The position numbers and the translations under genes are program-made. From positions 62,001-126,000 of the forward strand of contig JAXLWK010000008.1 in the NCBI GenBank assembly GCA_046328525.1: a stretch of DNA of 64,000 nucleotides. Reading direction: 5' to 3'. This document shows, in pieces, positions 41,457 through 49,822 of the stretch. How positions within the stretch are numbered: the first letter of the stretch is position 1; the number at the start of each line of letters is the position of its first letter. Source of the stretch: JBDHWG01 sp046328525. GTDB lineage: Bacteria > Chloroflexota > Anaerolineae > Epilineales > JAHCIE01. The notes beneath the pieces are model-generated. The model was not told the origin of the DNA and ran no database searches. It was given only the letters and a program-made list of their open reading frames with translations.

Positions 41457-41573
41457 TTAGCGCGGGCGGCGGCGCTGAGGACGGGAGTCGACGGGCACAG
41501 GCACGGGCACGGGCCGAGGTTGCGGGGCAGGGCCGAGAAGCGCCTTTAGGGACTCCAACAGTTGCTTCAGCAT
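41457..41573 (-). CDS. Small protein of 38 residues downstream of yvcK
   Basis: The frame starts at ATG 41573, with AGGAG about ten bases upstream, and ends at TAA 41457-41459. The product opens with an amphipathic helix (MLKQLLESLKALLG), continues with alternating Pro-Val/Arg residues (PRPVPVPVPV) and ends in a basic tail (RPQRRRPR). The layout suggests a membrane-surface or protein-binding peptide, but nothing is known. It is the only start signal of good quality in the 41344-41760 gap, which otherwise shows no other supported gene. Confidence 0.45.
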   Translation of the reverse strand: MLKQLLESLKALLGPAPQPRPVPVPVPVDSRPQRRRPR

Positions 41574-41760
41574 TCCAGGTTACTCCTTCTGGGCACGGCC
41601 AAATCGTGGTCCAACACTTTTTAGACGCTGCGATGTCGCCTGTTTATACTCCCGCAGCAGAAACTCGAGGCCGTCTGGAATGTTCGCGGTGATGTGAGCC
41701 GGAAGTATAGGCCAACACCGGAAAATGTCGAATCCGGCCCAACACGCTCCCCTTCCCCCG

Positions 41761-43041
41761 CTACCGCCGCGCCATCAGCCACACGCCACGCCTTTGCTTA
41801 TATAGACGCAGAATGTGTGCCGCGAGTTTCGCCGGATCGTGGCGAGTTGGGCGATTCAGGTCGAGCAAATCGGCGCTCACCACCGGGATGCCGAAGGTGG
41901 CCGCCGCCGGCTCTGGGCCAACCTGCGTCACGCCCCACTCCGGCGGCAGGTCTACCAGGCGGCCGTTCACGAGCACGCAGTCTATGGGCAGGCGGCCGAT
42001 GTGGTGTTGCAGGGCGCGCAGGTAGTCGCTGAGGGCATAGCCGTCGGTTTCGCCCGGCTGGCTGGCGACGTTGACGACATACACGCGCAGGGCGCGCGCC
42101 TCGCGCAGCGCCTCGGTCAGCCCCGGCACGAGCAGGTTGGGCATGATGCTGGTGTACAGGCTGCCCGGCCCGATGATAATCAGGTTGGCGCGGCGAATCG
42201 CTTCCGCCGCGTCCGGATAGACCGGCGGGTCGGGCGGGCGGAGGAACACGTGGTCAATCGCCTCGCCGCTATGCGGAACCGCCGACTCGCCGTGTACCAC
42301 GGTGGCGTTCGCCAGCTCCGCCGAGAGTGTGACGTCGCAGACGGTCGCGGGCAGAATCTGTCCGGCGACTTTGAGAACGCGGCCGGACTCCTCCAGGGCC
42401 TTCTCGAACGAGCCGGTGATGCGCTGCATCGCCGCGATGAAGAGGTTGCCGAAGCTGTGCCCTTCCAGCTCGACGCCCTCGTCGAACCGATACTCGAACA
42501 GCTCGGTCATCAGCGGCTCGGCCTCGGCCAGGGCGGCGATGCACTGGCGAAAGTCGCCCGGCGGCAAGACGCCGAGCTGCCGCCGCAGCCGGCCGCTGCT
42601 GCCGCCGTCGTCGGCGACGGTCACGATGGCGGTCAGGTTGGACGTGTGCTGTTTCAGGCCGCGCAGCAGCGTCGAGAGGCCGGTGCCGCCGCCGATGGCG
42701 ACGATGCGCGGGCCGCGCCGCGTGCGCTGCCGATACAGAACGTCCACCAGAGAGGCATTGCTGGTCGTGCGCGTCGCGGCGGCCAGGAGCGTCGCGCTGA
42801 GCGAGGCCAGGGCGACGACCGTCACGCCGATGCCGAGCGCCCCAAACAGCACGGCGCGGCCGAGGCGCGGGACGAATTGCAGGGTGAGGTAGTAGAAGAT
42901 GCCGGGGAGAGTCTGGGTACGGTAGACGTCCACGAGCAGGTAGGCGAGGCCGAAGGCGAGAAAGGTGACGCCGATGATGAGAGCGACCAGCCAGCGCTTC
43001 ACGTTCAGGCCGGGCTGAAGCCACTTACGAAGGGATGTCAT
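41761..43041 (-). CDS. yvcK: YvcK/CofD-like gluconeogenesis factor with membrane anchor
   Basis: This 426-residue protein has two N-terminal membrane segments (about 16-36 and 62-88) and a YvcK/CofD-like domain (about 110-420). Landmarks are IVAIGGGTGLSTLLRGLK, TVADDGGSSGRLR, LPPGDFRQCIAALA, GHSFGNLFIAAM, ANLIIIGPGSLYTSIMPNLLVPGL and NVASQPGETDGY. YvcK proteins bind nucleotide sugars and control cell-envelope synthesis and carbon flow. The added membrane anchor is common in some phyla. rpoD lies upstream on the same strand. Confidence 0.92.
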   Translation of the reverse strand: MTSLRKWLQPGLNVKRWLVALIIGVTFLAFGLAYLLVDVYRTQTLPGIFYYLTLQFVPRLGRAVLFGALGIGVTVVALASLSATLLAAATRTTSNASLVDVLYRQRTRRGPRIVAIGGGTGLSTLLRGLKQHTSNLTAIVTVADDGGSSGRLRRQLGVLPPGDFRQCIAALAEAEPLMTELFEYRFDEGVELEGHSFGNLFIAAMQRITGSFEKALEESGRVLKVAGQILPATVCDVTLSAELANATVVHGESAVPHSGEAIDHVFLRPPDPPVYPDAAEAIRRANLIIIGPGSLYTSIMPNLLVPGLTEALREARALRVYVVNVASQPGETDGYALSDYLRALQHHIGRLPIDCVLVNGRLVDLPPEWGVTQVGPEPAAATFGIPVVSADLLDLNRPTRHDPAKLAAHILRLYKQRRGVWLMARR

Positions 43042-43119
43042 CAGGAAAGCGGCGCGTTCCCCGGGCGCGTGACGGGCGTGGGCGGCCCACGCCGCGCCGT
43101 CCGACCCCGGGGCGAGGGG

Positions 43120-44403
43120 TTAGCCTTGCAGGTAGTCGCGCAGCTTCTTGCTACGCAGCGGGTGGCGCAGCTTGCGCAGCGCCTTGGTCTCGATCTGCCG
43201 CACGCGCTCGCGGGTGACGCCGAACGCCTGCCCGACCTCCTCCAGGGTGCGCGACTGGCCGTCGAGCAGGCCGAAGCGCATCTCGAGCACCTGGCGCTCG
43301 CGCTGCTCCAGCGTCTCGAGGAGCTGGTCCATCTGCTCCTTCAGCAGCTGTTGCGAGGCATGGTCGCCGGGCATGGGCGTCGTGTCGTCGGGCACGAAGT
43401 CGCCCAGCTCGCTGCTGCTCTCGTCGTCGCCGCCGCCAATCGGCTCGTCCAGGGAGCGCGTCTCCTGCGCCATGCGAACGATCTTCTTGACCTTGCCGGC
43501 GGCGAGCTTGAGCTTGCGGTCGAGGTCAATCGGCAGCCGCTCGTCGCGCGCCATGTACGCCTCGATGGCTTCGATCTCGTCCTGCGGCAGGATGCGCATC
43601 TGGAGCGCGATCTCCTCCGGCAGCGGGTCGCGCCCCAGCTCGAGGGTGAGCTGGCGCGAGACGCGGTAGTACTTGTTGATGGTCTCGACCATGTGGGCCG
43701 GGACGCGGATCGTGCGCGCCTGGTCCGCGATGGCGCGGCTGATGGACTGGCGGATCCACCAGGTGGCGTAGGTGCTGAACTTGTAGCCCATCTCCGGGTT
43801 GAACTTCTCCGCCGCGCGCAGCAGGCCGAGGGTGCCTTCCTGGATCAGATCCGAGAGACTGATGCCGCGCCCGACGTACTTCTTGGCGATGCTCACCACC
43901 AGGCGCAGGTTCGCCTCGGTCAGGCGGTGCTTGGCGATCTCGCCGTCGTCAATGATGCGCTGGAGGGCGACGGCCTCGTTCGCGCCGCCGTTGCGCAGCT
44001 TGGCGCGCGCCGCCTCGCCGGCCAGGATGAGGCGGGCGTATTTCTTCTCTTCGTCCGATGTGAGCAGCGCCACCCGCCCGATGTCGCGCAGGTACATGCG
44101 CACCGGGTCATCGCCCAGGCCGGCGAAGTCCAGGTGGACCTCTGGCTCTTCGACTTCTTTGACCAGCTCCGCCAGGGTTTCGGGGGTCGGCTCGTCGTCC
44201 TCGATGATGTCTATGCTCAGCTCGGCGAGCTGCGTGCGGAGCAGGTCGAGGCGGTCAAGGCGCCGCTCGCTCTTGGGCAGAGCTTCGCGCAGGTCGCGCA
44301 TGGGGATGGCGGTTTCGCCAGCGTCAATGCGCTCCTGAATCTTGCGGGGGATCCCCTCTGTCTCGGGCGTTTTGTTCATGACCCTTCCCAACTGAGTTCC
44401 CAT
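43120..44403 (-). CDS. rpoD: RNA polymerase sigma factor RpoD (sigma-70 group 1)
   Basis: This primary sigma factor of about 427 residues has a region 1.1-like N-terminus, region 1.2 DPVRMYLRDIG, region 2 NLRLVVSIAKKYVGRGISLSDLIQEGTLGLLRAAEKF and TYATWWIRQSISRAIADQARTIRVPAHM, and region 4 LEEVGQAFGVTRERVRQIETKALRKLRHP. Region 3 carries an extra stretch of about 28 residues (DEIEAIEAYMARDERLPIDL and onward). ATG 44403 has GGGAG upstream. ATG 44442 and ATG 44379 are alternatives. A MITE-like element lies between this gene and dnaG. Confidence 0.93.
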   Translation of the reverse strand: MGTQLGRVMNKTPETEGIPRKIQERIDAGETAIPMRDLREALPKSERRLDRLDLLRTQLAELSIDIIEDDEPTPETLAELVKEVEEPEVHLDFAGLGDDPVRMYLRDIGRVALLTSDEEKKYARLILAGEAARAKLRNGGANEAVALQRIIDDGEIAKHRLTEANLRLVVSIAKKYVGRGISLSDLIQEGTLGLLRAAEKFNPEMGYKFSTYATWWIRQSISRAIADQARTIRVPAHMVETINKYYRVSRQLTLELGRDPLPEEIALQMRILPQDEIEAIEAYMARDERLPIDLDRKLKLAAGKVKKIVRMAQETRSLDEPIGGGDDESSSELGDFVPDDTTPMPGDHASQQLLKEQMDQLLETLEQRERQVLEMRFGLLDGQSRTLEEVGQAFGVTRERVRQIETKALRKLRHPLRSKKLRDYLQG

Positions 44404-44446
44404 GTCGAGCTCCCAAACGTTGCGCTCTCCGCAACTCTCCATTAAC

Positions 44447-44619
44447 CTCTATCTTTGCACTTTGCATTGGCGGGGGCAGTGGGGCCGCAGGCCCCCACAA
44501 GCCCCCCCTTTCCCTCGTGCGCGAGGCGGCACGCCACCTCCGCCAGCGGATGGGACAGGGGGAATTTGGAGGGGCATGCCCCTCCAAACCTCCCCAACCT
44601 GAACAGTGCAAAGATAGAG
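44447..44619 (-). mobile_element. MITE-like element, copy 2, between dnaG and rpoD
   Basis: CTCTATCTTTGCACTT (44447-44462) and its inverted copy (44605-44619, 15 bp) bound a 173-bp element whose interior matches the copy at 3131-3306 in opposite orientation, including GGAGGGGCATGCCCCTCC. CATTAAC occurs on both flanks (44440-44446 and 44620-44626), a 7-bp target duplication. On the minus strand it reads GTTAATG and contains the dnaG stop TAA at one side and an in-frame rpoD ATG at the other. Confidence 0.9.
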
Positions 44620-44621
44620 CA

Positions 44622-46514
44622 TTAACGAGGGCTGGCCTGGTATCGCGCGTTCATGAGCCGCACCACCTCGGATGACAGATACTTCATGCGCAGCTCGTAC
44701 CGTTCAGCCGCAATCGTATCGCCTTCGCGCCGGGCTTCGGCAATGAGAAATTCTAGCTGTTGGACTTCTTGCTGGCGCTTCGCCTGACGCAGGCGGAGCG
44801 CCACTTTCGCTGCCGTCTCGACCAGCTTGTCGCCGGCCAGGTCGGGCATTTTCCCGACGTACGCGGCGACGGCCTGCGAATGATTGCCGAGGGGCGTGTC
44901 GCCGCTCAGGTCGCGGGCTTCGACGAGCGCCTGGAGCAGAGCCTGGTTGTCGCCGGCGTCGAAGTCGGCTGCCGCCAGGGCCGCCAGCCCCTGCCCGGCC
45001 AGCGCCGCCTGGAGCGCGTCCATCGCCGCCGGCTCGCGCATGAGCAGGCCGAGCAGATACTCCTCCAGCCCGAACTGCCGCCGGCTTACTGCGGCCGCCG
45101 GCGTCTCCCCAGCATCCCCATTGCGTGGCGCATCCCCTCGTGGCGCGGGCGGAACGCTCGGCTCGGCTCGGCGGCGGCGTAGCGCCTGGAAACGCTGGTT
45201 GAGCTGCCGCTCGTCCACCCGGGTCAGGCGCGCGAGCCACTGTAAGTAGTGGCCCTGCTCCACTGGGCTGTCCAGCTCATCGCGGATGACGGGCATCAGG
45301 CGCTCGGCGGCCTCTTCCTTTCCGGTAGACGTGTTGAGGTCTAGATCGCTTACCAGGGCCGAAAAATAGTATTCCGGCACCGGCTTGCTGGCCGCGACAC
45401 GCCGCTCCCACTCGGCCGGGTTCTGCTTGACCAGGTCGTCCGGGTCCAGCCCGGCCGGCAGGACGGTGATGCGCAGCTCGATGGCGCGCTTCTCCACGGT
45501 GCTGAGGCGGCCCCCCTGCCCCGGCAGCCGCCGCTTCTGCGTCGCCACGGCCCGCGCCGCGACTTGCAGCCCCCGTAGCGTCGCCGCGTTGCCCGCGCTG
45601 TCGGCGTCGAGCGCCAGGACGAGGGTCGAGGCGTGGCGGGCGGCGAGAGTGACCTGGGCCTCGGTCAGCGCCGTCCCCAGCGAGGCGACCACGTTCTGGA
45701 AGCCGCGCTGGTGCAGGCTGACGACATCCATGTAGCCCTCGACGACGACGACACCACCACTGCGACGGATGCTCTCCCGCGCCAGGTCGAGGCCGTACAG
45801 GCCCGCGCCCTTGTCGAAGAGGGGCGTTTGGGGTGAGTTAAGGTACTTGGGGAGGGCGTCGCCCAGGCTGCGCCCGCCGAAGCCAATCGTCTGGCCGCGC
45901 TCGTCGCGGATGGGAAAGATGAGGCGGCCGCGAAACCGGTCGTAGTAGCCGCCGCCCTCGCGCTCCACCACCAGTCCGGCGGCGGCCAGGTCGTCGGTGC
46001 GGTGATTTCGCGCGGTCAGCGCCGTCAGCAGGCTATCCCAACTGTCGGGCGCGTACCCCAGGCCGAAGCGCTCGCCGCTGGCTGCGTCTACCTGGCGCTT
46101 TTCCAGGTAGGCGCGGGCCGCGTCGCCGGCCGGGGAATGGAGGAGTTGGCTGTTAAAGAATTGCGCGGCGGCGCTGTTGACGGCGTAGAGGCGCGCCCGC
46201 GCATCGTCCTCGGCCTGGGTCGCGGGGGTGCGGGGGGTCATCTCGACCCCGGCGCGGTCGGCCAGCAGGCGCAGAGCGCCTGGGAAGTCAACGTTCTCAG
46301 CCCGTTGAATGAAGGAGAAGATGTCCCCGCCTGTGCCGCACGCTCCAAAGCAGTGCCAGGTCTGGCGCTCAGGGTTGACGAGGAACGAGGCGGTCTTCTC
46401 GCTGTGGAAGGGGCAGAGTCCTTTGAACGTGCGGCCGGACTTCTTGAGCTGGACGTAGCTTCCTACCACATCTACGATATCGAGCCGAGCCTTGATCTCG
46501 TCAACGACGCTCAT
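44622..46514 (-). CDS. dnaG: DNA primase DnaG
   Basis: This 630-residue primase makes RNA primers for replication. The N-terminal zinc-binding domain has CPFH (Cys34, His37) and CFGAC (Cys55, Cys59). The TOPRIM core shows VVVEGYMDVVSLHQ (catalytic Glu) and LALDADSAG, and the C-terminal helicase-binding domain runs from about 440. ATG 46514 is preferred over TTG 46520. The order dnaG then rpoD is the classic macromolecular synthesis arrangement, here with a repeat element inserted just after the stop. Confidence 0.96.
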   Translation of the reverse strand: MSVVDEIKARLDIVDVVGSYVQLKKSGRTFKGLCPFHSEKTASFLVNPERQTWHCFGACGTGGDIFSFIQRAENVDFPGALRLLADRAGVEMTPRTPATQAEDDARARLYAVNSAAAQFFNSQLLHSPAGDAARAYLEKRQVDAASGERFGLGYAPDSWDSLLTALTARNHRTDDLAAAGLVVEREGGGYYDRFRGRLIFPIRDERGQTIGFGGRSLGDALPKYLNSPQTPLFDKGAGLYGLDLARESIRRSGGVVVVEGYMDVVSLHQRGFQNVVASLGTALTEAQVTLAARHASTLVLALDADSAGNAATLRGLQVAARAVATQKRRLPGQGGRLSTVEKRAIELRITVLPAGLDPDDLVKQNPAEWERRVAASKPVPEYYFSALVSDLDLNTSTGKEEAAERLMPVIRDELDSPVEQGHYLQWLARLTRVDERQLNQRFQALRRRRAEPSVPPAPRGDAPRNGDAGETPAAAVSRRQFGLEEYLLGLLMREPAAMDALQAALAGQGLAALAAADFDAGDNQALLQALVEARDLSGDTPLGNHSQAVAAYVGKMPDLAGDKLVETAAKVALRLRQAKRQQEVQQLEFLIAEARREGDTIAAERYELRMKYLSSEVVRLMNARYQASPR

Positions 46515-46620
46515 GAGCAATAAGCCACCAGGGAACGAGAGACAGGCGATGAGGGTTGGCGGGGGAGGCGCGTGGCTGAGAAGAACCAGGCCGCCCGATG
46601 TCCGCAGTGTAACGCGCTAA

Positions 46621-46649
46621 AGTGTAGCACGAAGTCGAACCGGGTGCAA
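46621..46649 (-). promoter_or_regulatory. Housekeeping promoter of dnaG
   Basis: On the minus strand TTGCAC (46649-46644) and TACACT (46626-46621) are 17 bp apart, about 100 bases before the dnaG start. Confidence 0.5.
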
Positions 46650-46689
46650 GAGGTCGAGAACGAAAAAGGGCAACCGGGCCATCTTTGTC

Positions 46690-46728
46690 CCGACACTTAT
46701 CCGACATTTACCCGACATCCATCCGACA
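46690..46728. promoter_or_regulatory. Four CCGACA repeats at 11-bp spacing
   Basis: CCGACA starts at 46690, 46701, 46712 and 46723; on the minus strand the unit is TGTCGG followed by an A/T/G-rich pentamer. The even spacing puts all copies on one face of the helix. The set lies about 41-79 bp upstream of the putative dnaG -35 box, a typical activator-site distance. Confidence 0.75.
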
Positions 46729-46748
46729 ATTTTGTCTTAGATAGAAAA

Positions 46749-46777
46749 GGGGCGCGGAGGCAAGTCCCCCGCGCCCC
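46749..46777 (-). terminator. Terminator downstream of glyA
   Basis: GGGGCGCGG and CCGCGCCCC form the stem; on the minus strand TTTTCTAT follows. It lies about 25 bp after the glyA stop. Confidence 0.8.
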
Positions 46778-46802
46778 GCCAGGTCTCGCGCCACCGCCCG
46801 GG

Positions 46803-48074
46803 TCACGGGACGGGGAACTGCTCGGTGAGGGCGTGCACGTCGGCCCGCACCGCCGCCTTGAGGTCGGCGTCGTTCGGGGTGCGCAGGGTCTGGGCGATCC
46901 AGTCGGCGATGTGCAGCATCTCCGGCGCGCCGAAGCCCCGCGTCGTCACCGCGGGTGTCCCGACGCGGATGCCGCTGGTCACGAAGGGTGTGCGCGTGTC
47001 GTAGGGGATCATGTTCTTGTTGACAGTGATGGAGACCTCGTCGAGCAGCTTCTCCGCCTGCTTGCCGGTGACGTTGGTCGAGGTCAGGTCCACCAGCATC
47101 AGGTGGTTGTCGGTGCCACCGGACACGATGCGCAGGCCGCGCTCGCCGAGGGCCTGGGCCAGCAGGTGGGCGTTGTCCACGATGGCCTGGGCGTAGCCGC
47201 GGAACTCCGGCTGCATGGCAAGGTGCAGGGCGACGGCCTTGCCGGCGATGATGTGCATCAGCGGGCCGCCCTGGCTGCCGGGGAAGTTCATCTTGTCCAC
47301 CGCCGGCGCGTGCTCTTTGCGGCACAGGATAATGCCGCCGCGTGGGCCGCGCAGGGTCTTGTGGGTGGTCGAGGTCACGATGTCGCAGTACGGCACCGGG
47401 CTGGGGTGCGCGCCGCCGGCGACGAGACCGGCGAAGTGGGCCATGTCGCACATGAGGTACGCGCCCACGCTGTCGGCGATCTCGCGGAAGCGGGCGAAGT
47501 CCCACAGGCGCGAGTAGGCCGTCGCGCCGGTGACGATGAGCTTCGGGCGGTGCTGCTGCGCCAGGTCGGCGACCACGTCCATGTCAATGGTCTCGCTCTC
47601 GCGGCTGACGCCGTAGTGCACCATGTTGAAGAGCTGGCCGGAGAAATTGACCGGGCTGCCGTGGGTCAGGTGGCCGCCGTGGGCAAGGTCCATCGCCATA
47701 ATCGTGTCGCCCGGCTTGCACATCGCCATGTAGGCCGAGAAGTTGGCCTGGGAGCCGGAGTGGGGCTGCACGTTGGCGTGCTCCGCGCCGAACAGCGCCT
47801 TCGCCCGCTCCCGCGCCATGTCCTCGGCGATGTCTACGAACTCGCAGCCGCCGTAGTAGCGCTTGCCAGGGTAGCCCTCGGCGTATTTGTTGGTGAGCAC
47901 GGACGAGGTGGCTTCGCGCACCGCCCGGCTGGTATAGTTCTCGGATGCGATCAGCTCGATGTTGTTGCGCTGGCGGTCCTCTTCCAGCTGGATCGCGCGC
48001 ATTAGCTCAGGGTCAATCTCCGACAGCGACGCCGTCATGCTCGACGCCACCTCAGTCCGAACGGGTGTAGCCAT
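46803..48074 (-). CDS. glyA: Serine hydroxymethyltransferase
   Basis: This 423-residue PLP enzyme converts serine and tetrahydrofolate to glycine and 5,10-methylene-tetrahydrofolate. Landmarks are IELIASENYTSRAVREA, TNKYAEGYPGKRYYGGCEFVD, NVQPHSGSQAN, DMAHFAGLVAGG and the PLP Lys in TSTTHKTLRGPRGG. The N-terminus is about ten residues longer than usual if the ATG at 48074 is used; AGGAGG upstream supports that start. Its promoter overlaps that of the divergent rsmG gene. Confidence 0.97.
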   Translation of the reverse strand: MATPVRTEVASSMTASLSEIDPELMRAIQLEEDRQRNNIELIASENYTSRAVREATSSVLTNKYAEGYPGKRYYGGCEFVDIAEDMARERAKALFGAEHANVQPHSGSQANFSAYMAMCKPGDTIMAMDLAHGGHLTHGSPVNFSGQLFNMVHYGVSRESETIDMDVVADLAQQHRPKLIVTGATAYSRLWDFARFREIADSVGAYLMCDMAHFAGLVAGGAHPSPVPYCDIVTSTTHKTLRGPRGGIILCRKEHAPAVDKMNFPGSQGGPLMHIIAGKAVALHLAMQPEFRGYAQAIVDNAHLLAQALGERGLRIVSGGTDNHLMLVDLTSTNVTGKQAEKLLDEVSITVNKNMIPYDTRTPFVTSGIRVGTPAVTTRGFGAPEMLHIADWIAQTLRTPNDADLKAAVRADVHALTEQFPVP

Positions 48075-48107
48075 GCTTATTGCCTCCTGTAACAGCTTTC
48101 AGAGTCA

Positions 48108-48156
48108 AGTATAAGTCGCCGGTGGTAGTTGTCAAAAACACCGTCGAGGGTATAAT
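48108..48156. promoter_or_regulatory. Overlapping divergent promoters of glyA and rsmG
   Basis: For rsmG (plus), TTGTCA 48129-48134 and TATAAT 48151-48156 are 16 bp apart. For glyA (minus), TTGACA (48135-48130) and TATACT (48113-48108) are 16 bp apart. The two -35 boxes share five bases. The rsmG start point would lie within a few bases of its ATG at 48165. Confidence 0.7.
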
Positions 48157-48164
48157 CGGACATC

Positions 48165-48881
48165 ATGCAGGACATACTGGCGGTCGAGGCGGCGGCGCGG
48201 GGCATTGCCCTGTCGCCGGCCCAGCTCGCCCAATTCGAGACGTACTACCACGAGCTGATCGAGTGGAACAGCCGCTTCAACCTGACGCGCATCACCGACT
48301 ACACCGCCGTCAGCGTGGAGCACTTCCTCGACTCGCTCATGCCCCTGGCCCTCTGCCCCGACGCATTCCCCGACGCCGCCCGCGTCGTGGACGTGGGCAG
48401 CGGGGCGGGGCTACCTGGCGTGGCGCTCAAGATCGCCCGACCCGACCTGCGCCTGACCCTCACCGATGCCGTGGGCAAGAAGGTGCGCTTCCTGGACCAC
48501 CTCATCGCGCGGCTGGCGTTGGCGGACACGGCCGCCGTCCATGCCCGCGCCGAGGACATGGGCCGCGACCGGGCCTACCGCGCGGCGTTCGATGTCGCCG
48601 TCGCCCGCGCCGTCGCCGACATGGCGGTGCTGGCCGAGTACCTGCTGCCGCTGGCGCGTGTCGGCGGGGTCGTCATCGCCCAGAAAGGGAGCCAGGTCGA
48701 GGCGGAGTTGGCGCGGGCCGGGCGGGCGGTCCAGACGCTGGGCGGGGCGGCGCCGCGCCTGGCGGCGTACACATTGCCGGGCCTGGATGCGCCGCGCGTC
48801 CTGGTCAGCATCCCGAAAGCGCGCCGGACGCCCGACGCCTACCCGCGCCGCGCCGGCGTCCCATCCCAGGAGCCGCTCTGA
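48165..48881 (+). CDS. rsmG: 16S rRNA (guanine-527-N7)-methyltransferase RsmG
   Basis: This 238-residue Rossmann-fold methyltransferase modifies G527 of 16S rRNA. Landmarks are YYHELIEWNSRFNLTRI, HFLDSL, the SAM-binding VVDVGSGAGLPGVALKIARPDLRLTLTDAVGKKVRFL, VARAVADMAVLAEYLLPL and QKGSQVEAEL. There is no Shine-Dalgarno sequence before the ATG and the TATAAT box ends eight bases upstream, so the mRNA may be leaderless. A phosphodiesterase gene follows 18 bp later. Confidence 0.95.
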   Translation: MQDILAVEAAARGIALSPAQLAQFETYYHELIEWNSRFNLTRITDYTAVSVEHFLDSLMPLALCPDAFPDAARVVDVGSGAGLPGVALKIARPDLRLTLTDAVGKKVRFLDHLIARLALADTAAVHARAEDMGRDRAYRAAFDVAVARAVADMAVLAEYLLPLARVGGVVIAQKGSQVEAELARAGRAVQTLGGAAPRLAAYTLPGLDAPRVLVSIPKARRTPDAYPRRAGVPSQEPL

Positions 48882-48899
48882 CGGAGAACGGGATCATCT

Positions 48900-49802
48900 A
48901 TGAACACATGGCTGAAACGTCTTGGTATCGCGCTCCTCGTCGTCGTTGGTGTGCTGCTTGCAGTCTACGTGGCGATGGCCGCCGTCGCGCGCCCGGCGCC
49001 CGTCCATCCCTGGTTCGCGCTGCGCTCCGGCGAGCACCGGCCCCTCGTCTTCGCTCACCAGGGCGGCGGCGGTATTCGGCCGGAGAACACGATGGAGTCG
49101 CTGCGCCACGCGGCGGACATCGGGGCCGACGTGCTGGACTCCGACATGCACCTGACGAAGGACGGCGTGCTGGTGCTCATGCACGATGAGACAGTGGACC
49201 GCACGACGAACGGCCGCGGCGCGGTCGCCGATCTGACGCTGGCGGAGATCAAGGCCCTCGACGCCGGCTACACCTTCACGACCGACGGCGGCCAGACCTT
49301 CCCGTATCGCGGCCAGGGCCTGACCGTGCCGACGGTGGAGGAGGTGTTCCAGGCGTTCCCGGACAAGCGCCTGGGCCTCGAAATCAAGGAGAGTCCCGCC
49401 GGGACGCCGGAGGCGTTCTGCGCCCTCGTGCGGCGCTACAACATGGGGGACAAGGTGCTCGTCAGCAGCTTCAAGACCGAGAGCATGGACGCCTTCCGCC
49501 GCGCCTGCCCGGAGGTGGCGACGTCGGCGGTGGAGGACGAGGTGCGCCCGTTCTACATCCTGAGCCAGCTCTACCTGGAGCGGCTCCTCACGCCGGCCTA
49601 CAACTCGTTCCAGGTGCCGGAATACAGCGGCAGCACCCACGTCCTGACGCCGCGCTTCCTGGACGCCGCACGGAATCGCAACCTGCCGGTGCAGCCGTGG
49701 ACGATTGACGAGGTGGCGGACATGCAGCGCATCCTCGCCATGAACGTCGCGGCCATCAACACCAACTACCCCGACCGGCTGCTGGCGCTGCTGAAGCAAT
49801 AA
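48900..49802 (+). CDS. Glycerophosphodiester phosphodiesterase, membrane-anchored
   Basis: This 300-residue protein has an N-terminal membrane segment (about 8-30) and a GDPD-type TIM barrel. The motif HQGGGGIRPENTMESL replaces the usual HRG (Gln instead of Arg after the first His). DSDMHLTKDGVLVLMHDETVDRTTNG carries the metal ligands and second His, and LGLEIKE the next Glu. It would hydrolyse glycerophosphodiesters outside the cell. The HQG variant may change catalysis or substrate. It is probably transcribed with rsmG. Confidence 0.88.
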   Translation: MNTWLKRLGIALLVVVGVLLAVYVAMAAVARPAPVHPWFALRSGEHRPLVFAHQGGGGIRPENTMESLRHAADIGADVLDSDMHLTKDGVLVLMHDETVDRTTNGRGAVADLTLAEIKALDAGYTFTTDGGQTFPYRGQGLTVPTVEEVFQAFPDKRLGLEIKESPAGTPEAFCALVRRYNMGDKVLVSSFKTESMDAFRRACPEVATSAVEDEVRPFYILSQLYLERLLTPAYNSFQVPEYSGSTHVLTPRFLDAARNRNLPVQPWTIDEVADMQRILAMNVAAINTNYPDRLLALLKQ

Positions 49803-49822
49803 ACGCTCCGCCAGGGACGTTG

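Noticed and set aside
41574..41700. Minus-strand frame ending NIPDGLEFLLREYKQ ... QKE just before the 38-residue gene
   Set aside because: The residues look protein-like, but there is no ATG, GTG or TTG start in frame with a ribosome-binding site. It may be a remnant.
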